The notes under the pieces were generated by a model. The model was not told the origin of the DNA and did no database searches. It saw only the letters and a list, made by a program, of their open reading frames with translations. Position numbers and translations under genes: made by a program. From the NCBI RefSeq assembly GCF_001751245.1, contig NZ_LJGU01000127.1, positions 251,299 to 301,135 of the forward strand: DNA of 49,837 bases, in the 5' to 3' direction. The stretch comes from Streptomyces oceani. Lineage in GTDB: Bacteria > Actinomycetota > Actinomycetes > Streptomycetales > Streptomycetaceae. Shown here in pieces: positions 39,999 through 48,619 of this stretch (position 1 is its first letter; each line of letters opens with the position of its first letter).

Positions 39999-40020
39999 CC
40001 GCAAGGGCTCCGAGCCCCTG

Positions 40021-40052
40021 CCCGTTTCGCTGCGGCCCGCAGCAGAAACGGG
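40021..40052 (-). terminator. Terminator after first tRNA-Ala
   Basis: CCCGTTTC/GAAACGGG outer arms (40021-40028, 40045-40052) enclose GCTGCGG/CCGCAGC. A second stem, CACCCG-TACAT-CGGGTG, lies at 40054-40070. They separate the tRNA from the leuS promoter. Confidence 0.65.
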
Positions 40053-40107
40053 CCACCCGTACATCGGGTGACCCGTCGAAGCCCCACGCACACCACGTGA
40101 GGGAGTG

Positions 40108-40180
<73 letters not shown>

Positions 40181-40434
40181 GGGAATGGTCCGCCCGAAAG
40201 ACGAAGCAGTGACCTGCCGAGAGTTCGGCGGCTGCACTGGTGCGTCCTCGCGCGGCGTCGCCCACTGTACACGGCCGGCCGTGTGCTCTGCCACTTCGCA
40301 CCCGGGCGACGGTACGGGACTCTCCACCGGGCGCGCCCCGCTCCGACCCGCTGTGCCCAACCGGGCGCACAACGGGGGCGTTCGGGAAGCAGCCGGCGAG
40401 GCTACGCGCCTCGGAGCCGGGAGCGCCGGAACAG

Positions 40435-40668
40435 TCAGGCCGTGGCGAACGAGTAGAAGCGCTTCAGCGTGCAGTGTTCCTCGAGCAGCCGACCGTAGAT
40501 CGGCTCACCGTCCAACTCCCGGTACGTCTCGATCGGATCGCCGCGTATGATCAGCGCCCGCGCGCACTCCTCGCACCAGTACTGGTACTCCAGGTTGGCC
40601 GGCTCCATGTCCCGGACGATCGGAGTACCGCTGTTGCACCAGTCGCACTTGCGGCTGTGAGCCCCCAT
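40435..40668 (-). CDS. Small zinc-binding protein, function unknown
   Basis: The product is 77 residues. Two CxxC pairs (CDWCNSGTP and YWCEECARAL) about 24 residues apart suggest one zinc ribbon. The C-terminal half is acidic and then aromatic (RLLEEHCTLKRFYSFATA). I do not recognise a named family, though it looks conserved-type. Its ATG is 3 nt after the stop of the 38-residue zinc-ribbon gene, so the two are one operon lying between two tRNA-Ala genes. Confidence 0.75.
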   Translation of the reverse strand: MGAHSRKCDWCNSGTPIVRDMEPANLEYQYWCEECARALIIRGDPIETYRELDGEPIYGRLLEEHCTLKRFYSFATA

Positions 40669-40671
40669 CAG

Positions 40672-40788
40672 TCAGCTCCAGGTGTGGCCACAGGCCGTGC
40701 ACACGTAGGAAACTCCTCCATTGTCGCCGAGCACCTGGGCGATGTTCGATGATCCACAGACGGGGCAGCCAAGGACCGTCGCGGCCAT
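40672..40788 (-). CDS. 38-residue zinc-ribbon protein
   Basis: The product begins MAATVLGCPVCGSSNIAQVLG and ends YVCTACGHTWS, with two CxxC pairs 19 residues apart in a clean rubredoxin-like or TFIIS-like zinc ribbon. A GGAAG site precedes the ATG. It is below the length normally kept by gene callers. Its neighbour at 40435 is also a small Cys-pair protein, and both are probably translated from one mRNA. The role is unknown; DNA, RNA or ribosome binding would be typical. Confidence 0.75.
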   Translation of the reverse strand: MAATVLGCPVCGSSNIAQVLGDNGGVSYVCTACGHTWS

Positions 40789-40924
40789 CGCTTCCGTCCT
40801 TTCCTCAGCCCCGCCCTCTCCCTTAGACGATTCTGCCATGTTCTCGTCCTGGGCATGAGCCTCGTCCGCGGACGCCTCGCCGAAACCACCCGTAGCCGGA
40901 CGGCGGACATCACGGAACGACGAG

Positions 40925-40956
40925 AAAGGCCACCCGCGGAGCTGCGGGTGGCCTTT
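40925..40956. terminator. Perfect 13-bp terminator after second tRNA-Ala
   Basis: AAAGGCCACCCGC (40925-40937) and its exact complement at 40944-40956 with a 6-nt loop. The CCTTT end gives a short U-run on the minus strand. It lies 8 nt after the tRNA 3' end. Confidence 0.85.
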
Positions 40957-40963
40957 CCGGCTG

Positions 40964-41036
<73 letters not shown>

Positions 41037-41053
41037 GTGCGGGAACGGACAGC

Positions 41054-41059
41054 AGCCTA
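41054..41059 (-). promoter_or_regulatory. Putative tRNA-Ala promoter -10
   Basis: TAGGCT on the minus strand, 17 nt before the mature 5' end, leaving a leader of about 10 nt for RNase P. A TTGATT lies upstream but at 23-nt spacing. Confidence 0.5.
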
Positions 41060-41150
41060 ACCGGTGGACACCCGGATTGAGAAATCAAGGGTCGTGCCCG
41101 CTGGGCACCCGCCCGTGTGCCGCCAGCCGAGCGCGGTCCACCGCGCCGAC

Positions 41151-41801
41151 TCAGTCGTCATCGCCGAGCACCGGCTCCGGGAGACTGCCGGCGTTGTGCT
41201 CCAGCAGCCGCCAGCCGCGTACGCTCTCGCCCAGCACCGACCAACAGCAGTTGGAGAGCCCGCCGAGCGCCTCCCAGGTGCCGGGCTGAAGTCCCAGCAA
41301 ACGTCCGATGCTCGTACGGATCGTGCCACCGTGGGCGACGACCACGAGCGTCCCGTCCTCCGGCAGCTTCTCCACGTTGCGCTCGATCACCGGAGCGGCT
41401 CGGTCCGCGACCTCTGTCTCCAACTCGCCACCACCGCGACGAACGGGTTCCCCCCGCTTCCAGGCGGCGTACTGCTCGGCGTACCGCTCCACGATCTCGT
41501 CGTGGGTCAGCCCCTGCCAGGCACCGGCGTACGTCTCGCGCAGGTTCTCGTCGTGGGAAACCTCGAGGCCCGTCACCGCGGCCAGTTCCGCCGCGGTCTC
41601 ACGGGTCCGCAGCAGGTCCGAGGCGACGATCGCGTCCGGCCGCAGCGCGGCGAGCAGCCGAGCCGACCGCCGGGCCTGGGCGACACCACCCTCGGTCAAC
41701 TCGATGTCGGTCGTCCCCTGGAAACGTCGTTCGAGGTTCCAGGCCGTCTGACCGTGCCGCCACAGCACGACCTTCCGTGCGTACCCACCGCCACCACTCA
41801 C
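41151..41801 (-). CDS. Histidine phosphatase family protein
   Basis: The product is 216 residues with the RHG phosphohistidine motif in LWRHGQTAWN and the second catalytic His in VVVAHGGTIR; Arg and Glu partners (LRTRET, ETYAGAWQG) are present. It is a phosphoglycerate-mutase-like phosphatase with unknown small-molecule substrate. GTG 41801 overlaps the rsfS stop by four bases (GTGA), which fixes the start and couples it to rsfS. Confidence 0.92.
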   Translation of the reverse strand: MSGGGGYARKVVLWRHGQTAWNLERRFQGTTDIELTEGGVAQARRSARLLAALRPDAIVASDLLRTRETAAELAAVTGLEVSHDENLRETYAGAWQGLTHDEIVERYAEQYAAWKRGEPVRRGGGELETEVADRAAPVIERNVEKLPEDGTLVVVAHGGTIRTSIGRLLGLQPGTWEALGGLSNCCWSVLGESVRGWRLLEHNAGSLPEPVLGDDD

Positions 41802-42217
41802 TGAGCTTCTCCCGCCTGTGCCTCCTCCTGGCTGCCCCTGCCGTGTGAGGCCTTGGCGTCCTTTGGCAGCTCGAGTTGCGGGCAGTCCTTCCAGAGGCGT
41901 TCCAGCGCGTAGTAGACACGTTCCTCAGCGTGTTGGACGTGTACCACGATGTCCTCGAAGTCGAGGAGCACCCAGCGACCCTCGCGTTCTCCCTCCCGGC
42001 GCACGGGTTTGGCGCGGTGCTCGGTGAGCAGTGCCTCCTCGACCCCGTCGACCACCGACTTGACCTGTCGGTCGTTGGGCGCCGAGACGAGGAGAAAGGC
42101 GTCGGTGAGCACGAGGACGTCGCTGACGTCGTACGCGATGATGTCGTGTCCGAGCTTGTCGGCGGCGGCCTGGGCGGCCGTGTTGATCAGCTCGATGGAA
42201 CGGTCCGTGGCGGTCAC
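41798..42217 (-). CDS. rsfS: Ribosome silencing factor RsfS
   Basis: The product is 139 residues from GTG 42217 with GGAAG upstream; a longer frame would add 13 proline-rich residues. RsfS binds L14 and blocks subunit joining in starvation. Core segments ELINTAAQAAADKLGHDIIAYDVSDVL, LVSAPNDRQVKSVVD, GRWVLLDFEDIVVHVQ and ERVYYALERLWKDCP match the family. The last 25 residues are a Lineage-specific tail. It overlaps the phosphatase gene downstream and lies 219 bp after the LCP-domain gene. Confidence 0.94.
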   Translation of the reverse strand: MTATDRSIELINTAAQAAADKLGHDIIAYDVSDVLVLTDAFLLVSAPNDRQVKSVVDGVEEALLTEHRAKPVRREGEREGRWVLLDFEDIVVHVQHAEERVYYALERLWKDCPQLELPKDAKASHGRGSQEEAQAGEAQ

Positions 42218-42436
42218 AGGCGAGGCTTCCGGTCGGGGTGGGTGTGGGTCAGGCACTGTCAGGTCGCGTCCGCGTGCACGACCAAGACGGTCGTACGACG
42301 CCGCGTCCGGGCAGCAGGCGAACTCCAGGATCTCACGCCCGCCCGTGGCCCCTCACCGGTTCACGCGGTGCGCCGTTTCACACCCCGTACCTCTCGCTCG
42401 GCGCCGTCTCCCCCGCTCCTCCGCTCAGCTGCTCCG

Positions 42437-44335
42437 CTAGTTCTCGTAGTCCTCGCCCAGTACGACCGTGACGTCCGCGTTCCCGCCGGCCTTGCCCTTC
42501 GTCACGGAGTCGGCGGGCAGACCGAGCGTCTCGGCGACCTCCCCGGCCTTCTCCTTGTGCGCCGCCTCGGCGTAACTCACCTCGGAGGTCCGTCGCGTGG
42601 CGTCGTCCGAGTCCCCGCCCACCACGGTGAAACCGCCGTTGACGAGCGTGACCCGGGCCGAGTCGTACGCGCCCTTGGCACCCGCGGCGTTTCGCACCCG
42701 CACCGTGGGCGCGGCCTCCTGGTCGGAGTTCCGGGCCGTTCCGCCCAGCACCTCCTTGACCAGCCCCTGGCTGGTCTTGTCGCTGAGCGTGCCGTTCCGC
42801 CGCACTGGCAGCGTCCGAGTGTCGTACGCGTCGTCCCGCACGCGCTGGGAGAGTCCGGCGAGCGTGGCGCCGAGCGAGCCCTCGGACAGCGAGGGGTCCA
42901 GGATCTGCCCGAGGTTACGCACGGTCTTGGTGGCGGCGGCCTTGTCGTCCGGGACCTTGCCCAGGGTGGCCTCCATGACCTGCCCGAACCGGGCGAGCTG
43001 CGCGCTCTTCGACTCGCCGGTTTCTCGGTGGGTGGCGTACGCGACCGCGGCCCGACCGTCCAGCGTCTTCCTCTCGCCGCGCTCGGTCACCGGCTTGTCA
43101 CCCTTCTTGGCGCCCGGCACGGTGGCGTCCGGAGTGACGGGGACGCCACCGACCGAGTCGACAAGGATCTCCAGGAAGGGCGTGTCCAGCCGCCAGGTCC
43201 CCTTGATCTCCGCGCCGAACAGCCGGTTCAGCGCCTCCCGGGTCGGGGTCGCCCCCTCGCTCTCCACCGACTTCCCGAGAGTGGTCGTGCCGCCGTCGCC
43301 CGTGGACACCGACAGCGAGCTGGGCAGCAGCAGGGTGGTGCCACGCTCGGCGGTGGCGTTGTCGACGAGCAGGGCGGTGGAGCTCGACTCGCTGTCCGTG
43401 TCGCGCAGATGCACGACGGTCACGTCGCGCTGCTGCCCGGCGGCCGGAGTGTCCTCGGTGGCCGTACCGCCGAGCCCGGGGATCTTGCCCGCGCGCCAGA
43501 GGTAGCCGGTGCCGCCCAGCAGGAGGAGCACGAGCAGCACGATCAGCGCGGACTTCCGGTTTCGGCCGCGACGCTTCGCCTCCTCCCGACGCTCGGTGCG
43601 ACTCTCAGTGAACTTCAGCCAGTCGATGACGTCTTCGGAGTCGTCCGACTCCTGATCGACGAAGGAGAACTGCTCGGTGTCGTAACCGCCGTCGTCGCCG
43701 GTGGCGGGCTTCCCGGTCTCGCCGAGCCCGCTCGCGCCGGACCCGCTCTCGCGGCTCCGGTTCTCGGCTGAAGGGGGTTGTGCCTGCCGGGGCACCCGGC
43801 CACTCGTGTCAGCCGTCGCCCCGTACGGGTCGTACGGGTCGTACGGGGCGTCGTAGCCGTAACTCCCGGGTACGGGCTGTTGTTGGCCGCTGTCCGTCGC
43901 TGGCCCGTAGGGGTCATAGCCGTAGCCGCCGTCAAGCTGCTGGGCCTGCTGGGCCTGCTGGGCCTGCTGGGCCTGCTGGTACGCGGCACCCTGCTGCCCG
44001 CCGTACGTGTCCGCGTACCGATGCTGCTCGTACTGCTCCGGCTGCGGTCCGCCCTGCCCGGTGCCGTACGGGTCGTAGCCGCCGTACCCCGAGTCCTGGG
44101 TGCCGTAGGGGTCGTAGGCCGAGTACGGACCGTACGTCCCCTCCTGCCCGTACGGCGTCCCCTGTCCGGGCGCCCACTGCCCGTACGGCGCCCCCGCCTG
44201 GCCGTACGACGAGCCCGCACCCTGATCACCCTGCGGCTGCCGGGCGTCCTGCTGATAGACGGGCTGGCCGTAGGCGTCGTAGCCGACGATCTGGGGCTGC
44301 TGCCCGTACGGGTCGTCACCGTAACCGTCGGTCAC
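42437..44335 (-). CDS. LCP-type / LytR C-terminal domain membrane protein (PdtA-like)
   Basis: The product is 632 residues; GTG 44335 has GGAGGGG upstream and overlaps the nadD stop (GTGA). The first 200 residues are a cytosolic low-complexity region rich in Tyr, Gly, Gln and Pro with repeated YGQ/DPYG and QQAQ units. A membrane segment ([19 protein letters not shown]) follows. The extracytoplasmic part is a divergent LytR-CpsA-Psr domain ([32 protein letters not shown]) and a LytR_C domain. From memory, S. coelicolor SCO2578 (PdtA), which attaches glycopolymers to the spore wall, sits in this genomic position. The usual LCP arginines are partly missing, so catalysis is uncertain. Confidence 0.8.
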   Translation of the reverse strand: MTDGYGDDPYGQQPQIVGYDAYGQPVYQQDARQPQGDQGAGSSYGQAGAPYGQWAPGQGTPYGQEGTYGPYSAYDPYGTQDSGYGGYDPYGTGQGGPQPEQYEQHRYADTYGGQQGAAYQQAQQAQQAQQAQQLDGGYGYDPYGPATDSGQQQPVPGSYGYDAPYDPYDPYGATADTSGRVPRQAQPPSAENRSRESGSGASGLGETGKPATGDDGGYDTEQFSFVDQESDDSEDVIDWLKFTESRTERREEAKRRGRNRKSALIVLLVLLLLGGTGYLWRAGKIPGLGGTATEDTPAAGQQRDVTVVHLRDTDSESSSTALLVDNATAERGTTLLLPSSLSVSTGDGGTTTLGKSVESEGATPTREALNRLFGAEIKGTWRLDTPFLEILVDSVGGVPVTPDATVPGAKKGDKPVTERGERKTLDGRAAVAYATHRETGESKSAQLARFGQVMEATLGKVPDDKAAATKTVRNLGQILDPSLSEGSLGATLAGLSQRVRDDAYDTRTLPVRRNGTLSDKTSQGLVKEVLGGTARNSDQEAAPTVRVRNAAGAKGAYDSARVTLVNGGFTVVGGDSDDATRRTSEVSYAEAAHKEKAGEVAETLGLPADSVTKGKAGGNADVTVVLGEDYEN

Positions 44336-44991
44336 GTGCAGGCCCCCTCCGCTCTGTTGCGGTACAACTGCCGCTTGCTGATGTAGCGCACGACACCATC
44401 CGGCACCAGATACCAGACCGGATCGCCACGTTCCACCCGCGCGCGACAATCGGTCGAGGAGATGGCGAGCGCGGGGACCTCGACGAGCGAGACCCCGCCG
44501 TCCGGCAGTCCCGGATCGGCCAGCGTGTGCCCTGGCCGGGTCACGCCGATGAAGTGCGCCAGTCCGAAGAGTTCCTCCGCGTCCCGCCAGGTCAGGATCT
44601 GCGAGAGGGCGTCGGCACCGGTGATGAAGTAGAGGTCGGCGTCCGGGTTCTCGGCGCGCAGGTCGTGCAGGGTGTCGATGGTGTACGTACGGCCGCCGCG
44701 GTCGATGTCGCTACGGCTGACGGAGAACTGCGGATTTGACGCCGTGGCGATGACGGTCATCAGATACCGGTCCTCGGCCGGCGAGACCCGCTGGTGGGTC
44801 TTCTGCCAGGGTTGTCCGGTCGGGACGAACACCACCTCGTCGAGATGGAACCGCGCCGCCACCTCGCTCGCCGCGACGAGGTGTCCGTGGTGCACGGGAT
44901 CGAAGGTGCCGCCCATCACCCCGAGTCGCCGCCGGCCGGCGCCGCCCGTTTCGCTTTCGCCACTGCCGCCAGGCACTATGCGCTCTCCCAT
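44332..44991 (-). CDS. nadD: Nicotinate-nucleotide adenylyltransferase
   Basis: The product is 219 residues from ATG 44991. [13 protein letters not shown] contains the HxGH nucleotidyl-transfer motif and ISSTDCR the ISSTxxR motif. It makes nicotinate adenine dinucleotide in NAD synthesis. The ribosome site is weak, and about 20 disordered residues precede the catalytic motif, as in other Streptomyces NadD proteins I recall. It is the first gene of a nadD-LCP-rsfS-phosphatase run joined by GTGA overlaps at both coupled junctions. Confidence 0.94.
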   Translation of the reverse strand: MGERIVPGGSGESETGGAGRRRLGVMGGTFDPVHHGHLVAASEVAARFHLDEVVFVPTGQPWQKTHQRVSPAEDRYLMTVIATASNPQFSVSRSDIDRGGRTYTIDTLHDLRAENPDADLYFITGADALSQILTWRDAEELFGLAHFIGVTRPGHTLADPGLPDGGVSLVEVPALAISSTDCRARVERGDPVWYLVPDGVVRYISKRQLYRNRAEGACT

Positions 44992-45109
44992 GCGAGCTGA
45001 CCCTAGTCGAGTACGTCGAACGCCCGGCTCGTGGGACGGGCGACCCGCGGCACGCCGCCGGGCTCTCCCACGCGGCGTTCCGACGACCTGCGCTCCGCCG
45101 AAACGCGGC

Positions 45110-45265
45110 TCAGCGGTCCCGGTTGAAGCGGGTGGTGATCCACAGCAGCAAGAGCAGCCCGACGAACGCCCCGATGCCGATGACGTATGCCGTGGAGCCC
45201 TGTTCGCCCCCACCACCGGAGGCGACGGCGACGAGGGCGTCGTGCGCGGAGTTGCTCAGAGTCAT
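45110..45265 (-). CDS. Small single-pass membrane protein
   Basis: The product is 51 residues from ATG 45265. A short Ala/Ser/Gly N-terminus precedes one membrane helix ([19 protein letters not shown]), and a basic end FNRDR suggests N-out, C-in orientation. No ribosome site is evident. It is divergent from the M48 protease gene and 118 bp upstream of nadD. A longer frame exists but the conserved-looking part is this one. Function unknown. Confidence 0.7.
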   Translation of the reverse strand: MTLSNSAHDALVAVASGGGGEQGSTAYVIGIGAFVGLLLLLWITTRFNRDR

Positions 45266-45412
45266 TGTCGGTCGAACCCATCCAGAAGTGTGCGGGCAAG
45301 TAGCGTGCTGGCGAGGAGCGGCCGGAGCCGCCCGCGAGTCACTGGCCACATGGTATGCGAAGCCGAGTGTCCCAACCCTGGAACGGTCCCCCGTACCCTC
45401 GGACACAGCAAT

Positions 45413-45418
45413 TAGGCT
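45413..45418 (+). promoter_or_regulatory. Putative M48 gene -10 box
   Basis: TAGGCT is 33 nt upstream of the M48 ATG; a GAGGGGG ribosome site follows. -35 unclear. Confidence 0.45.
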
Positions 45419-45451
45419 GACACTCCCAGCCGAAGAGGGGGATCAACCACC

Positions 45452-46573
45452 ATGACCAACGGAACGGACGGCGCCGAGCGCCTCCCCGGCCGTGACCGCC
45501 GCCGGTTCCCGGGCATCTCTTCCCGGGCCTACGAACACCCCGCCGACCGCACGGCCCTGGTGGCCCTGCGCAAGCTCACCGGTTTCGACACGGCGTTCAA
45601 GGCCCTGAGTTCGCTGTTGCGCGAACGCAGCATGCGGCTGCTCTACCTCTCCAACGCGGTGCGGGTGAGCGACGAGCAGTTCGTCCACCTGCACGAGATG
45701 CTGCGGGACGCCTGCTACATCCTGGACCTGGAGAAGGTCCCCCCGATGTACGTCAGTCAGGACCCCCAGCCCAACGCGATGTGTGTCGGGCTGGACGAGC
45801 CCGTCATCGTCGTCACCACCGGTCTCGTCGAACTCCTCGACGAGGAGGAGATGCGGGCGGTGGTCGGGCACGAGGTGGGGCACGCGCTCTCTGGGCACGC
45901 GGTGTACCGCACCATCCTGCTGTTCCTGACGAACTTCGCCACCAAGGTCGCCTGGATTCCGCTGGGCAACGTCGCCGTGATGGCGATCGTCACCGCCCTG
46001 CGCGAGTGGTTCCGTAAGGCCGAACTGACCGCGGACCGTGCCGGTCTGCTGGTCGGGCAGGACCTGCAGGCCTCGATGCGCGGGCTGATGAAGCTCGCCG
46101 GAGGCAACCACCTGCACGAGATGAACGTCGATGCCTTCCTGCGGCAGGCCGAGGAGTACGAGTCGGGCGGCGACCTGCGGGACTCCGTGCTGAAGATCAT
46201 GAACGTCCTGCCGCGCACCCATCCGTTCCCGGTCGTGCGGGCCGCCGAGCTGCGCAAGTGGGCGGCGACCAGGGAGTACCAGCGGATCATGGAGGGTCAC
46301 TACGAACGGCGGGAGGACGACGAGGAGTCCTCGGTCAGTGACTCGTTCAAGCAGTCCGCGAACCACTACGCCGAGTCCATGAAGGCCAGCAAGGACCCGC
46401 TGGCCGGCCTGGTCCGGGACATCGCCGGCGGCGCGGGAGACCTCGGCGGCAAGCTGCGGGACACCTTCGCCGGCGGCCGTCGCCCGGGCGGCGACAGTGC
46501 CGGTGGCGGCTCCAACGGCGGTGCCGGTGGCAAGGACGACAGCGGTTCAGCGGACGGCGACGACAACCGCTGA
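45452..46573 (+). CDS. M48 family metallopeptidase
   Basis: The product is 373 residues. The zinc motif HEVGH is at residues 140-144 and the third ligand Glu is in ELTADRAG near residue 194. One or two hydrophobic segments (about residues 155-185) are typical of HtpX-like proteases, though no N-terminal helix is seen. The last 60 residues are a Gly/Asp/Ser-rich tail. It is the only plus-strand gene in the spore-wall block and is bounded by a strong hairpin. Confidence 0.9.
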   Translation: MTNGTDGAERLPGRDRRRFPGISSRAYEHPADRTALVALRKLTGFDTAFKALSSLLRERSMRLLYLSNAVRVSDEQFVHLHEMLRDACYILDLEKVPPMYVSQDPQPNAMCVGLDEPVIVVTTGLVELLDEEEMRAVVGHEVGHALSGHAVYRTILLFLTNFATKVAWIPLGNVAVMAIVTALREWFRKAELTADRAGLLVGQDLQASMRGLMKLAGGNHLHEMNVDAFLRQAEEYESGGDLRDSVLKIMNVLPRTHPFPVVRAAELRKWAATREYQRIMEGHYERREDDEESSVSDSFKQSANHYAESMKASKDPLAGLVRDIAGGAGDLGGKLRDTFAGGRRPGGDSAGGGSNGGAGGKDDSGSADGDDNR

Positions 46574-46593
46574 ACACGGACGTGGCGCCTGCG

Positions 46594-46650
46594 CCCCCGG
46601 TCGTACGTAGCCGTGCGGGCTGCGGACGTACGGCTACGTACGACCGGGGG
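46594..46650. terminator. Perfect 21-bp hairpin between convergent genes
   Basis: Arms 46594-46614 and 46630-46650 are perfectly complementary over 21 bp with a 15-nt loop. It begins 20 nt after the M48 stop and ends 14 nt before the stop of the minus-strand gene, a bidirectional terminator. Confidence 0.9.
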
Positions 46651-46664
46651 TGGGCGCTGCGGGC

Positions 46665-47744
46665 CTACTCGTCCGCCGGGCTGGGCTGGGCCGAGTCCGC
46701 CAGCACTCCGCAGGTGGCCCGCCCCCGGTCATACGGATTCTCCCCGGCCGGCCCGCCGTCCGGGGCACGCTGGCCCGCCAGCAGCGGGTTCAGCGTCTCC
46801 GCCGCGTCGGCGGAGCAGGCCATCGGCCCGGCTCGGGTGGTGGCCTGCGCGACCCGGACCTGATGCTCCCGTAGGTCCTCCCGGTCCAGTTCGAAGCGCA
46901 TGTCGCGGTGCACGGTGAAGAGCGAGGCCCGCTCGGCCGCCGCTTCGCCGTCGCCCGATCCGGCGGGCCGTACGGCGTAGACGAAGACGTGGTCGGCGGT
47001 GATCTCCAGCACACCCGAGCGGGACTCCTCGACCGCGAGCGTGCCGTTGACCCGGACCTGCTTCGCGGCCAGCGCCACCTTCGCCGGGTCGAACCGGACC
47101 ATCCAGCCTGTGCTGGCGTGTTTCCCGTCCGCCCTGGGGTGCTCCACGCTCTGGTCGAACTGCCCCCGCTGTTCCGCGTCCACCAGGTTCCGTACCGGAC
47201 GCACCGCACCGCCGGTGAGCACGCTCGGGTCCATCGAGCTGGACACCAGATAGTCCTTGACGATGGTCAGGGCGTTCAGCACCTCGCTCCGCGCGAAGCC
47301 GCCGGTCTGGTGCACCGTCGGCAGTGTGATGCCCTCGGCGCCGGCACGGAACTGCGCCGCCGGGCTGTGCTTGAACAGGTCCGCCGGAGTGGAACCCGGC
47401 ACCTCACCCCGTGGTTGGAGTGGCAGCGTGGTCGAGCGCATCGGTCCGGACGGCGTGCTCTCGATGCCCGGAAAGGGATTCCGGATGCCCATGAAGACAG
47501 CCGTGCCGAAGGCCAGCACGATCAGCAGCATCAGCACGATGGCCTGCTTCGAGGCCCGGAAGGGGCGCCTGCCGGGAGGCGTCGGGCGGCTGCGTACGGC
47601 GGCGTGCTCCTCGTCGTCCAGGCGCTCCTTGGCGGAGTACTCCTGGAGCCGGGCGGCCTCCACGAACGACTCGTCGAAGACGACGGAGCGGTACTCGTCG
47701 TCGCCTCCCGGCGTCCCCTCGTCAGGTTCCTCACGCCCGGCCAT
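46665..47744 (-). CDS. SCO2583 family membrane protein
   Basis: The product is 359 residues from ATG 47744 (no clear ribosome site). A cytosolic N-terminus carries DDEYRSVVFDESFVEAARLQEYSAKERL, followed by a membrane helix (AIVLMLLIVLAFGTAVFMGI) and a large extracytoplasmic domain with no recognised enzyme motif. Two Cys near the C-terminus (MACSADAAE, ATCGVLAD) could form a disulfide. By position and pattern it matches the family named after S. coelicolor SCO2583. The N-terminal motif is shared with the next gene upstream. Confidence 0.8.
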   Translation of the reverse strand: MAGREEPDEGTPGGDDEYRSVVFDESFVEAARLQEYSAKERLDDEEHAAVRSRPTPPGRRPFRASKQAIVLMLLIVLAFGTAVFMGIRNPFPGIESTPSGPMRSTTLPLQPRGEVPGSTPADLFKHSPAAQFRAGAEGITLPTVHQTGGFARSEVLNALTIVKDYLVSSSMDPSVLTGGAVRPVRNLVDAEQRGQFDQSVEHPRADGKHASTGWMVRFDPAKVALAAKQVRVNGTLAVEESRSGVLEITADHVFVYAVRPAGSGDGEAAAERASLFTVHRDMRFELDREDLREHQVRVAQATTRAGPMACSADAAETLNPLLAGQRAPDGGPAGENPYDRGRATCGVLADSAQPSPADE

Positions 47745-47876
47745 ACGGACAGGGTAGGTCGCCGGGAGCCACGTTAAACGCCCGCCGTCGAAGCAACCTT
47801 CCAACCGCCGGACCGCCCTCGCGTCGACGGGGCCGCACCGCGGACGTGCCGCCGTCCGGAGATGGACCGTCCATGA

Positions 47877-48557
47877 TCAACCGATCACACGGCTCGTCCC
47901 GACCGGCTCCGCGAAGGTGCCGGACGGGGCGCCGGTCTTCACCCGGTCGCGCTCGGCCGAGGGTGCGCCCACACCCGTGGAGGGTGGCGGTGTGGGCTCC
48001 TGTCGCTGGCTGGTGGCACCGCGGTAGACGGCGGCGAACGCCAACGCCACCACCCCGATGCCCATCACCACGGCGAGCACCCAGGCGACCGGCCGCTGCC
48101 ACCGCGCGTGCCCGCGATAGGCAGGCGGAGGACCGTCCTCCGGGCCGTATCGGTCCCCGAAGGCCCAGCCGTGCTCATACCCCTGGTCGAGGACGTCGTC
48201 GAAACCCCCGGGCGCAGAGCCAGGTCCGGGCGTCCGACCTGGCCAGCCGTCCGGTCCGGTCAGCTCTCCGGAACCGAAGCTGGCGTGCCCGCTCGGACCG
48301 TACGCCCCCGGCTCCCAGGCACCCGGGCCGTGGGTGTACGGCAGGTCGTCGTACGGCCCGCGCGACTCGCTGTCCGGGTGGGACGGCTGCGGGGCAGCCA
48401 GTATCCGTTCGGCCGCGGTGGGCTCATGGACCTCGGCGCCCCGCACGAAGTCCTCATCGAACACCACGGCGGCGAACTCGTCGTCCGCGTCTCCGTGGTG
48501 GCGGTCCTCGGGCTCTTCGCCGTGCGGGTACGGCTGGCCCCCCACATCCTCCGGCAC
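47877..48557 (-). CDS. SCO2584 family spore wall biosynthesis protein
   Basis: The product is 226 residues from GTG 48557; the start is uncertain because the open frame runs into proA. The N-terminus has DDEFAAVVFDEDFVRGAEVHEPTAAERI, then a Pro/Gly/Tyr-rich region, a membrane helix (PVAWVLAVVMGIGVVALAFAAVY) and a short extracytoplasmic tail. In S. coelicolor the SCO2584 family is linked to spore-wall synthesis; here that is inferred from position and pattern. It lies 132 bp upstream of the SCO2583-like gene. Confidence 0.75.
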   Translation of the reverse strand: MPEDVGGQPYPHGEEPEDRHHGDADDEFAAVVFDEDFVRGAEVHEPTAAERILAAPQPSHPDSESRGPYDDLPYTHGPGAWEPGAYGPSGHASFGSGELTGPDGWPGRTPGPGSAPGGFDDVLDQGYEHGWAFGDRYGPEDGPPPAYRGHARWQRPVAWVLAVVMGIGVVALAFAAVYRGATSQRQEPTPPPSTGVGAPSAERDRVKTGAPSGTFAEPVGTSRVIG

Positions 48558-48619
48558 ATCGTCCAGCCTAGACCGATCCGGACGATTTGGGCAGTGAGCG
48601 CCGGAAACGGGACAAGGGT

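Noticed and set aside
39841..40020. T-box riboswitch upstream of leuS
   Set aside because: No AGGGTGG-like T-box sequence or specifier loop; a Leu-rich leader ORF and terminator explain the region better.
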